Below are positions 1 through 6,915 of a DNA stretch of 15,239 nucleotides, piece by piece. The stretch spans positions 1-15,239 of the forward strand of contig RFSP01000016.1 of assembly GCA_009923895.1 (NCBI GenBank). Direction: 5' to 3'. The notes beneath the pieces were generated by a model, which saw nothing but the letters and a program-made list of their open reading frames with translations, made no database searches and was not told the DNA's origin. The translations under genes were made by a program, and so were the position numbers. Each line of letters starts with the position of its first letter. The first letter of the stretch is position 1. The DNA comes from Betaproteobacteria bacterium (lineage in GTDB: Bacteria; Pseudomonadota; Gammaproteobacteria; Burkholderiales; Burkholderiaceae_C).

Positions 1-199
1 CCACCCCCACCTCGTCTTGCCAGCCTTTGGCCACCCAGCCCAGGGCTGAGACCGCGACCAACACAATGAAGGCCAAGACCACGCAGGCCGACACCAGACC
101 GACTCGGTCGGCTTTGAACCGACGCCAGGCGGCCAGCCAAACCCCATCAGAGCGCTGGGCTGCGGCCGGCGCGACCACGTCATGCGATGCTGTGCTCAT
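1..199 (-). CDS. ABC transporter permease, DppC/OppC type (N-terminal part, cut by window edge)
   Basis: This is the second inner-membrane permease of a peptide/nickel-type (family 5) importer. Only the first 66 residues are in the window. The visible protein begins MSTASHDVVAPAAAQRSDGV, then has a basic stretch (WRRFKADRVG, residues 25-34), then one strongly hydrophobic segment at about residues 34-57. This cytoplasmic tail, 'RRFxxxxxG' motif and first transmembrane helix are typical of DppC/OppC. The ATG overlaps the TGA of the upstream permease gene as ATGA, so the two are almost certainly one transcript with coupled translation. The EAA loop and the remaining helices lie beyond position 1. 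Class and role are well supported by sequence plus context. The substrate cannot be read from this fragment, and DppC, OppC and YejE-like subfamilies cannot be separated. Confidence 0.85.
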   Translation of the reverse strand, partial: MSTASHDVVAPAAAQRSDGVWLAAWRRFKADRVGLVSACVVLAFIVLVAVSALGWVAKGWQDEVGV

Positions 200-1134
200 T
201 TCAACACCACCCGAGGATCTACCAGTTTGAACAGGACGTCGACGATCAGATTGATCACCATGGTGAGTGCAGCCAAGTACACCGCAATGGCCTGAATGAC
301 GGGGTAGTCACTGCGATTGACGGCCAGCAAAATCTCTCGGCCCAGGCCCGGGATGGAGAAAAACACTTCAATCAAGAACGAGCCCACAAAGACGCCTGGC
401 AAAGCCAGCCCCACATTGGTGAGGATGGGAATCATGGCGTTGCGCAGCACGTGGCTGAACATCACCCGACCTTCGGTCATGCCTTTGGCGCGCGCCGTGC
501 GCACGTAGTCCTGACCCAGCTCATCCAAAAAGAAGGTCCGGTACAAGCGGGTGTAAGGCGCCAAGGCCACAAACACAGCCAGCAACACGGGCAGGGGCAC
601 GTAGGTGGTCAAGTTGGTCCAGGTGCTGTCGCTCCAGCCTTGCACGGGGAACCAGCCCAGCTGAAAGCCAAAGACATATTGCCCCACGATGATGTAGACC
701 AAAAAGCTGATGGACAAAGCGATGGTGGTGACCACCATGAGGGTGCGGTCGGCCAACGAGCCACGGCGGTAAGACACCCACATGGCCACCGGCAACGCCA
801 CAATGACTTCCAGCACCAAGATGGGCAGCATGACGGTCAAGGTGGCAGGCAGACGCGAGGAGAAGAGGTGGCTGACCGCTTCGTTGGTGGCCCAGCTTTT
901 GCCCCAATCGAAGGTGGCCACGCTTTGCAGGTACAGCCCGAGCTGAACCCACACAGGCTTGTCCAGCCCCAACTGTTGCCGAATGGCGGCAATTTGTTCG
1001 GGCGTGGCGTTTAAGCCCCCAAGAATTTCTGCGGGGTCGCCTCCGAAATACTTGAACAAAAAGAACACCAGCAGCACGACGCCCAGGATGGTGGGAATCA
1101 TTTGCCACAGGCGCCGCAGAATGTAAGCGGCCAT
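196..1134 (-). CDS. ABC transporter permease, DppB/OppB type
   Basis: This inner-membrane permease (312 residues) pairs with the DppC-like protein that follows it to form the translocation channel of a peptide/nickel-type importer. The N-terminus (MAAYILRRLWQMIPTILGVV) is the classic DppB opening. Hydrophobic segments lie at about residues 9-28, 97-119, 132-152, 180-194, 236-262 and 284-306. The EAA coupling loop, which contacts the ATPase, is at about 210-233 (DYVRTARAKGM, then HVLRNAMIPILT). The C-terminus VDPRVVLK is also typical. I chose the ATG at 1134 because GGAG lies 10 bases before it and homologues begin this way. An ATG at 1143 has GGAG only one base away, and a GTG at 1281 would add 49 non-family residues. 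Its stop overlaps the next start (ATGA). The gene is divergent from the three binding-protein genes, which are its probable partners. Confidence 0.93.
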   Translation of the reverse strand: MAAYILRRLWQMIPTILGVVLLVFFLFKYFGGDPAEILGGLNATPEQIAAIRQQLGLDKPVWVQLGLYLQSVATFDWGKSWATNEAVSHLFSSRLPATLTVMLPILVLEVIVALPVAMWVSYRRGSLADRTLMVVTTIALSISFLVYIIVGQYVFGFQLGWFPVQGWSDSTWTNLTTYVPLPVLLAVFVALAPYTRLYRTFFLDELGQDYVRTARAKGMTEGRVMFSHVLRNAMIPILTNVGLALPGVFVGSFLIEVFFSIPGLGREILLAVNRSDYPVIQAIAVYLAALTMVINLIVDVLFKLVDPRVVLK

Positions 1135-1263
1135 CTTCGACATGCTCCAGGAATGGACAACGAGGGCGCAGTGTAGGCGGCTTTGAGACTTTTTCGGCCC
1201 CGCACTTTTCCCAGGCTTCTCCCAGGCGCTGGCCACCTCAGAACAAAACCCCCGCCCGACCAT

Positions 1264-1283
1264 GGGTAAATGGGCATTCACCC
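1264..1283. promoter_or_regulatory. Imperfect palindrome in the divergent promoter gap (candidate operator)
   Basis: GGGTAAATG at 1264-1272 and CATTCACCC at 1275-1283 are inverted copies matching at 8 of 9 positions, separated by two bases. The site lies in the 230-bp gap between the leftward permease operon (start 1134) and the rightward binding-protein operon (start 1365), where a shared regulator would be expected to bind. No textbook -35/-10 pair stands out on either strand. TAGACT at 1299-1304 (rightward) and TACACT (leftward, 1175-1170) are only weak -10 candidates. The regulator is unknown, and the palindrome could be chance. Confidence 0.3.
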
Positions 1284-1332
1284 GTTTCAGGCGCCGGCTA
1301 GACTGCCGGTCTCGTGAGTTGGGACAGAAATG

Positions 1333-1354
1333 GGGGCGCCTGCGTGGGCGCCTC
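1333..1354 (+). promoter_or_regulatory. Leader hairpin just upstream of binding protein 1
   Basis: Two GGCGCC copies (1335-1340 and 1347-1352) pair around the six-base loop TGCGTG. Flanking G-C and G-T pairs extend the stem to 8 bp. It ends 10 bases before the chosen ATG at 1365, in the place of the ribosome-binding region, and no good Shine-Dalgarno sequence is seen there. It might modulate translation of the first binding protein or be a site for a protein. This is inference from base pairing only. Confidence 0.3.
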
Positions 1355-1364
1355 AGAGCAAACC

Positions 1365-3200
1365 ATGCAATTTTTCACACGTCGAGTTTTTGCAATGGCA
1401 GCGCTGGGCCTGGCGGGCGCTTTGGGCGTGGCCGCGACGGCGGCCGTGGCGCAGGCCTCCAATCAGCCGTCCAAGACGCTGCGCTACGCCTTTCCGATTG
1501 CCGAAACCAACTTCGACCCCGCTCAAATTTCCGACCTGTATTCGCGCACCGTGGCGTCGGCCTTTTTTGATGCGCCCTTGGAGTTTGAGTTTTTGGCCTC
1601 GCCTGCCCGGCTGCGACCCAACACCGCGCAAGCCATGCCGGAGGTCTCTGAGGATTTCCGGGTCTTTACCTTTCGCATCAAGCCAGGCATCTATTTTGCG
1701 GACGACCCCGCCTTCAAAGGACAAAAGCGCGAGCTGACAGCCGCCGACTACGTCTACGCCCTCAAGCGTCATTACGACCCACGCTGGAAGAGCGCCAATC
1801 TCTACATTCTTGAAAACGCCAAGATCGTGGGGCTGTCGGAGCTTCGCAAGCAACTGCTGGCGGCCAAAAAGCCTTTTGATTACGACCAGGAGGTTGAGGG
1901 CCTCAAGACCCTGGACCGCTACACCTTCCGAATCCGTCTGGCCGAACCCAACCCGCGGTTTCTCTACAACTTCTCCGACGGCTCCTTCACCGGTGCGATG
2001 GCGCGTGAAGTGGTGGAGTTCTATGGTGACAAGGTCGGCGAGCACCCCGTGGGCACGGGCCCGTTTGTGCTGGCAGAGTGGAGGCGCAGCGCGCGCATGG
2101 TGTTGGCGCGAAACCCGAACTACCGCGAAGTGCTCTACGAAGAAAGCCCTCCGGCCAGCGATGGGCGCTTGCAAGAAGTGGCTGCCCGGTTCAAAGGCAA
2201 GCGCTTGCCCCTGGTCGACCGTGTGGTGATTTCCGTCATTGAAGAGGCCCAACCCCGTTGGCTGTCTTACCTGAATGGCGAGCAGGACCTGCTGGAAAAC
2301 GTGCCTGCAGAATTTTCCAACCTGGCCATTCCCAACAACCAGCTCGCACCCAACCTGCAGAAAAAAGGCATGGGGATGTTGCGTTACGCACGGGCCGATG
2401 TCGCGGTGAGCTACTTCGCCATGGAGCATCCGCTGGTGGGCGGCTACGAGCCTCACAAGGTGGCATTGCGGCGGGCGATTTCGCTGGCCGTCGACCTGGA
2501 CAAGGAAATTCGTCTGGCTCGGCGCAACCAAGCCATACCGGGTCAAAGCCCCATCGGTCCGCAAACCTTCGGCTATGACCCCACCTTCAAATCGGAGATG
2601 AGCGAGTACAACCTGGCGCGTGCCAAGGCCTTGTTGGATCTGCACGGCTATGTGGACAAGAACGGTGACGGCTGGCGCGACCAACCCGACGGCAAGCCAT
2701 TGGTGCTGGAGTACGCCACCCAACCCGACCAACAAAGTCGACAGCTCATCGAGCTGTGGAAGAAGAACATGAATGCCCTGGGCCTGCGCATCGAGTTCAA
2801 AACAGCCAAATGGCCTGAAAACCTCAAGAGCAGCCGCGCAGGCAAGCTCATGATGTGGGGCGTGGGCTGGAGCGCGGGTCAACCCGATGGTGACACCTTC
2901 TTGGCGTTGGGCTATGGGCCTAACAAAGGGCAGGCCAACCACGCCCGCTTTGACCTGCCCGAATTCAACCGGCTCTATGAAGCGCAGCGCGCATTGCCCG
3001 ATGGACCCGAGCGACTGGCTGCCATGACCGAGGCCAAGAAATTGATGGTGGCCTACATGCCCTACAAGGTGCATGCGCACCGCATCTTCACCGATCTGAC
3101 GCAGCCGTGGGTGTTGGGCTATCACCGCAACATCTTCGTGCGCGAATTTTTCAAATACGTCGATCTGGACGTGGAGGCCCGCGCCCGCGCTGGCCGCTGA
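1365..3200 (+). CDS. Family-5 ABC solute-binding protein, paralogue 1 (Tat-like leader)
   Basis: Periplasmic receptor of a peptide/nickel-type ABC importer (SBP_bac_5), 611 residues, longer than the usual 500-550. The leader MQFFTRRVFAMAALGLAGAL fits a twin-arginine signal (T-R-R-V-F), with AVAQA as a likely cleavage region near residue 31. Family hallmarks include ADDPAFKG, a PFDYD block, HPVGTGPF, ALRRAIS and a late MPYKVHAHR. An EF-hand-like loop lies at residues 431-439 (DKNGDGWRD). A conserved MMWGVGWSAGQPDG segment lies at 496-509. I chose ATG 1365 over a GTG at 1314, which would place 17 extra residues before the signal peptide. It is the first of three tandem paralogues and is divergent from the permease genes, so it probably delivers cargo to them. 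Ligand unknown; peptides are the default for the family, but heme, nickel and sugars are also known. Confidence 0.93.
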   Translation: MQFFTRRVFAMAALGLAGALGVAATAAVAQASNQPSKTLRYAFPIAETNFDPAQISDLYSRTVASAFFDAPLEFEFLASPARLRPNTAQAMPEVSEDFRVFTFRIKPGIYFADDPAFKGQKRELTAADYVYALKRHYDPRWKSANLYILENAKIVGLSELRKQLLAAKKPFDYDQEVEGLKTLDRYTFRIRLAEPNPRFLYNFSDGSFTGAMAREVVEFYGDKVGEHPVGTGPFVLAEWRRSARMVLARNPNYREVLYEESPPASDGRLQEVAARFKGKRLPLVDRVVISVIEEAQPRWLSYLNGEQDLLENVPAEFSNLAIPNNQLAPNLQKKGMGMLRYARADVAVSYFAMEHPLVGGYEPHKVALRRAISLAVDLDKEIRLARRNQAIPGQSPIGPQTFGYDPTFKSEMSEYNLARAKALLDLHGYVDKNGDGWRDQPDGKPLVLEYATQPDQQSRQLIELWKKNMNALGLRIEFKTAKWPENLKSSRAGKLMMWGVGWSAGQPDGDTFLALGYGPNKGQANHARFDLPEFNRLYEAQRALPDGPERLAAMTEAKKLMVAYMPYKVHAHRIFTDLTQPWVLGYHRNIFVREFFKYVDLDVEARARAGR

Positions 3201-3222
3201 ACTTGCGATGAATTGGCCCACC

Positions 3223-5076
3223 ATGAAAAAGTCGATCTTGTTTGGCACAGGCCTGAGCTTGTGCCTGTCGTGGATATTGGCGGCTGCGCAACCCGCCAGC
3301 GCGCCGGCCGTCTCAGGTGTCCCGGCCGCCCCAACGTCGGCCCCCCTGGCCTCCAAGGTCTTGCGCTATGCCTTCCCGGTGGCCGAGACCGGCTTCGATC
3401 CGGCGCGCATCGTGGATCTGTATTCGCGCATCGTCACGGCCCACATTTTTGAGAGCCTGTACACCTACGACCACCTGGCACGACCCGCCAAGATCAAGCC
3501 CTTGATTGCCGATGGCATGCCCGAGACATCGGCCGACTTCAGAACGTGGACGGTCAAAATCAAAAAGGGCATCCACTTTGCCGACGACCCGGCCTTCAAT
3601 GGCAAGCGGCGTGAAGTGGTGGCGCAAGACTTTGTCTACGCCTTCAAACGTTTTGTGGATCCTGCCAACAAGAGCCCCGTGGTGGCAGGCTTTCTGGACC
3701 AGAAGTACTTGGGATTGGCCGCCCTGCGTGAAAAGGCTTTGAAAGAGAAGAAGCCTTTCGACTATGACACCGAGATTGAAGGCATTCGCGCACTGGATGC
3801 TCACACCGTGCAGTTCAAGCTGGAAGAGCCGCGCCCGCGCTTTTTGGAGTCTTTGGCGGCCAATGACTTGTTGGGTGCGGTGGCTCGCGAAGTGGTCGAG
3901 AAGTACGGGGACGCCATTCCGGCACACCCCGTGGGCAGTGGACCGTTCAAGCTGGTGCAGTGGCGCCGCAGCTCGCTCATTGTGTTGGAGCGCAACCCGC
4001 AGTACCGAGAGATGCTCTACGACGCGCAGCCCGCCAGCGACGACGCCGAAGGCCAAGCCCTGCTGGCCCAATTCAAAGGACGCAAATTGCCCATGGTGGA
4101 TCGCGTGGAGGTGTCCATCATTGAGGAGTCACAGCCCCGCTGGTTGGCGTTCTTGAATGGCCAAATTGATTACATCAACGTGCCCTCGGAATTTGTCAAC
4201 CAAGCCGTGCCCAATGGCAAGGTGGCGCCCAATCTGGCCAAGCTGGGCATCAAGGCCTACCGGACGCTCAATGCCGACTCGGCCTTCACCTACTTCAACA
4301 TGGATGATCCGGTGGTGGGCGGCTACACGCCCGACCGCGTGGCATTGCGCCGCGCCATTGCCCTGGCCATGGATGTGGAGCGAGAAATCCGCGTCATTCG
4401 CCGTGGCCAGGCCGTGCCCGCGCAGTCCATCATCGTGCCTCACACCACCGGATACGACCCACATTTCAAGAGTGAAAACGGCGACTTTGACCCGGCCCGT
4501 GCCAAGGCCTTGCTGGACCTCTTTGGCTATGTGGACAAAGACGGCGACGGTTGGCGAGACCTGCCCAATGGCAAGCCACTGACCTTGGAGGTGGCCACCC
4601 AGCCCGACCAACTCAGTCGGCAATTCGATGAGATGTGGAAGAAAAATCTCGAACGCGTGGGCATTCGCGTCAAATTCTTCCCCGGCAAATGGCCCGAGCA
4701 ACTCAAGGCGGCGCGCGCTGGCAAATTGCAGCTGTGGACATTGGGCTCTTCGGCCGCGGCCCTGGATGGACAAGGCTCGCTCGCGCGTCTGTATGGGCCG
4801 CAGTCCGGCAGCCAAAACCTGGCGCGCTTCAAGAACGACGAGTTCGACCGCATCTACCGGCGCATGCAAGAGATTGCTGATGGGCCGGAGCGCGATGCGC
4901 TGTTCCGCCAAGCCCAGCTCATTTCAGTGGCCTACATGCCCTACAAAATCACGGTGCACCGATTCAACAATGACTTGTTGCAACCGTGGCTGCTGGGCTA
5001 CCGCCGACCGGTTTTCTGGAATGACTGGTGGCACATGGTGGACATCGACAACGCGCTTCGGCCGGCCAAGAAGTAG
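3223..5076 (+). CDS. Family-5 ABC solute-binding protein, paralogue 2 (Sec-type leader)
   Basis: Second periplasmic receptor of the locus, 617 residues, colinear with its neighbours over almost the whole length. The leader MKKSILFGTGLSLCLSWILA is an ordinary Sec signal, with likely processing near AAAQPASA and no twin arginine. Shared features include ADDPAFNGKRREV, a PFDYD block, HPVGSGPFKL, VVGGYTPDRVALRRAI, and the EF-hand-like loop at 438-446 (DKDGDGWRD). It departs from both siblings at about residues 502-518: the WGxxWSAGxPDG block is replaced by LQLWTLGSSAAALDGQG, which suggests a different ligand pocket. ATG 3223 is preferred because it puts the two lysines at the very N-terminus; ATG 3208 would add five residues, and neither has a strong ribosome-binding site. 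The gap after paralogue 1 is 22 bp, so they are one operon. Confidence 0.93.
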   Translation: MKKSILFGTGLSLCLSWILAAAQPASAPAVSGVPAAPTSAPLASKVLRYAFPVAETGFDPARIVDLYSRIVTAHIFESLYTYDHLARPAKIKPLIADGMPETSADFRTWTVKIKKGIHFADDPAFNGKRREVVAQDFVYAFKRFVDPANKSPVVAGFLDQKYLGLAALREKALKEKKPFDYDTEIEGIRALDAHTVQFKLEEPRPRFLESLAANDLLGAVAREVVEKYGDAIPAHPVGSGPFKLVQWRRSSLIVLERNPQYREMLYDAQPASDDAEGQALLAQFKGRKLPMVDRVEVSIIEESQPRWLAFLNGQIDYINVPSEFVNQAVPNGKVAPNLAKLGIKAYRTLNADSAFTYFNMDDPVVGGYTPDRVALRRAIALAMDVEREIRVIRRGQAVPAQSIIVPHTTGYDPHFKSENGDFDPARAKALLDLFGYVDKDGDGWRDLPNGKPLTLEVATQPDQLSRQFDEMWKKNLERVGIRVKFFPGKWPEQLKAARAGKLQLWTLGSSAAALDGQGSLARLYGPQSGSQNLARFKNDEFDRIYRRMQEIADGPERDALFRQAQLISVAYMPYKITVHRFNNDLLQPWLLGYRRPVFWNDWWHMVDIDNALRPAKK

Positions 5077-5082
5077 CCACCC

Positions 5083-6915
5083 ATGAAACGCCGCCGCCTC
5101 CTTCAGGCGTTGGCGGTCAGCGCCACGGGAGCGGCCTCGGACGCAGCGCAAAGCGCTGCGGTCTCTTCGGGCGGTCCGCAGACCGCCCCCCGCAAGGTGC
5201 TGCGTGTGGTCTTTCCCACACCCGAGTCGTCCTTCGATCCGCCGCAGACCAATAGCGACGCGTACGCAAGCACCTTGCTTGCGCAAATATTGGAAGCGCC
5301 GCTGGCCTATGACTATCTCGCTCGCCCAGTGCGCCTGGTGCCGCAAACCGCCGCTGACTTGCCTGAGGTATCGGCCGATGGCATGACCTTCACGGTGCGA
5401 CTTCGCCCCGGCATCTACTTCGCTGACGACCCCGCGTTCAAGGGTCGACGCCGGGAGTTGGTGGCGCAAGACTATGTCTATGCGATCAAGCGCTTTTACG
5501 ACCCCCGTTACAACTCCAGTGACCTCTACCAGTTTGAAGGTCTGAAGCTGCCCGGCCTGTCGGCGCTTCGCCAGCGTGCCATCGATCAGCGCAAACCCTT
5601 TGATTACGACCGCGAGGTGGAGGGCGTGCGCGCCTTGGACCGCTACACCTTTCGTATTCAACTGGGTCAACCCGACCCCCGATTCATTTGGCGTCTGGCC
5701 GATGCGGGGCTGGTGGGGGCTGTGGCGCGCGAGGTGGTGGAGCACTATGGGGATGACATCGGGTCCCACCCGGTGGGCACCGGCCCGTTTTACCTCAAAC
5801 GTTGGCGTCGAGGTTCCCAGATCGTGTTGGAGCGTTCCGCGTCGTATCGCGGCGTGGTCTACGAGGGACAGCCCGCCGATGACCCGCAAGCGCAATCCAT
5901 TGCGGCGGCCCTGCGCGGACGCAAACAGCCCTTTGTCGACGAGGTCCACGTGGACATCGTCGAAGAGTCTCAACCCCGCTGGCTGTCGTTCTTGAATGGC
6001 ACCTATCACTGGCTGGCCCTGCCTGGGGCTTATGCGGCCACCGCTCTTCCGGGTGGGCAGTTGGCGGCCTTTTTGCGCAAGAGGGGGGTCCGCTTGCAAC
6101 GCAGCTTGCAGCCCGACATGGCCATGACGTATTTCTTCATGGAGGATCCGCTGGTGGGAGGCTACGCGCCAGCCCAGGTGGCCTTGCGACGTGCCATCGG
6201 CTTGGCTTTTGATGGCCAGGCCTACATCGACCGCGTGCTCGGAGGGCAGGCCGTGCCGGCGCAGTCCACGATCGCGCCGTTCACCAGCGGCTTTGATCCC
6301 GCCTATCGAAGTGAGATGAGCGCGTTTGATCCTGCGCGGGCCAAAGCGGTGCTGGATGTCTACGGCTACCGGGATCGCGACGGCGACGGCTGGCGCGAAC
6401 GCCCCGACGGCTCGCCTTTGGTCTTGCGCATGGCCACGCAGTCCTCGCAACGCGACCGGCTGAGCAATGAGCTGTGGCGACGCTGCATGCAACGCGTGGG
6501 CTTGCGCATGGAGTTTGAGGTGTCGACTTGGCCCGAGCTGCTCAAGAAGAGCCGGGCGGGCACCCTCATGATGTGGGGCTACAGCTGGAGCGCAGGCTCT
6601 CCGGATGGCGGATTTTTTCTGGGCATTGCTTACGGCCCCCATGCCAGCGAATCCAACGATCCCCGCTTTGCCCATGCGCCGTTTGACCGGCTCTACGAGG
6701 CCCAGTTGCGTCTGCCCGACGGTCCGCAGCGCGAGGCCGTCATGCGCCAGGCCAAAGACATGCTGACGGCCTACATGCCCTATAAAGTGCATGGACACTC
6801 TGTGCTGAATGTCTTGGTCCAGCCGTGGACCCATCACTACTGGCGCCACCCGTTTATGCGTGATGTGTGGCGCTTTGTTGACGTGAGTTCGCCCAACGAC
6901 CCAAGGCCGTCATGA
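5083..6915 (+). CDS. Family-5 ABC solute-binding protein, paralogue 3 (Tat-like leader)
   Basis: Third periplasmic receptor, 610 residues, starting 6 bp after paralogue 2. The leader MKRRRLLQALAVSATGAASD has an arginine triplet followed by LLQ and a weakly hydrophobic stretch, which suits Tat export better than Sec. The family body is intact: ADDPAFKGRRREL, PFDYD, HPVGTGPF, VGGYAPAQVALRRAIG, the EF-hand-like loop at 431-439 (DRDGDGWRE) and MMWGYSWSAGSPDG at 496-509, the same residue numbers as in paralogue 1. The C-terminal MPYKVHGHSVLNVLVQPW block also follows paralogue 1. Its TGA overlaps the ATG of the acetoacetate-CoA ligase gene, tying the enzyme's translation to this receptor. Ligand unknown. 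Confidence 0.93.
   Translation: MKRRRLLQALAVSATGAASDAAQSAAVSSGGPQTAPRKVLRVVFPTPESSFDPPQTNSDAYASTLLAQILEAPLAYDYLARPVRLVPQTAADLPEVSADGMTFTVRLRPGIYFADDPAFKGRRRELVAQDYVYAIKRFYDPRYNSSDLYQFEGLKLPGLSALRQRAIDQRKPFDYDREVEGVRALDRYTFRIQLGQPDPRFIWRLADAGLVGAVAREVVEHYGDDIGSHPVGTGPFYLKRWRRGSQIVLERSASYRGVVYEGQPADDPQAQSIAAALRGRKQPFVDEVHVDIVEESQPRWLSFLNGTYHWLALPGAYAATALPGGQLAAFLRKRGVRLQRSLQPDMAMTYFFMEDPLVGGYAPAQVALRRAIGLAFDGQAYIDRVLGGQAVPAQSTIAPFTSGFDPAYRSEMSAFDPARAKAVLDVYGYRDRDGDGWRERPDGSPLVLRMATQSSQRDRLSNELWRRCMQRVGLRMEFEVSTWPELLKKSRAGTLMMWGYSWSAGSPDGGFFLGIAYGPHASESNDPRFAHAPFDRLYEAQLRLPDGPQREAVMRQAKDMLTAYMPYKVHGHSVLNVLVQPWTHHYWRHPFMRDVWRFVDVSSPNDPRPS

Noticed and set aside
1170..1304. Promoter boxes for the divergent transporter operons
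   Set aside because: The -10-like TACACT (leftward, 1175-1170) and TAGACT (rightward, 1299-1304) each match only 4 of 6 bases and neither has a -35 at the right spacing.
1314..1364. GTG start extending receptor 1 by 17 residues
   Set aside because: It would put sequence containing the leader hairpin ahead of a well-formed signal peptide that begins at ATG 1365.
1353..3356. Long reverse-strand open frame opposite receptor 1 (667 codons)
   Set aside because: It is the antisense shadow of a protein with clear family motifs. The frame stays open because of G/C bias at third positions, and the predicted protein (His-, Gln- and Gly-rich) matches no family I know.
4924..6849. Long reverse-strand open frame opposite receptor 3 (641 codons)
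   Set aside because: Antisense shadow for the same reason. The same pattern recurs opposite all three paralogues, as expected from shared codon bias.
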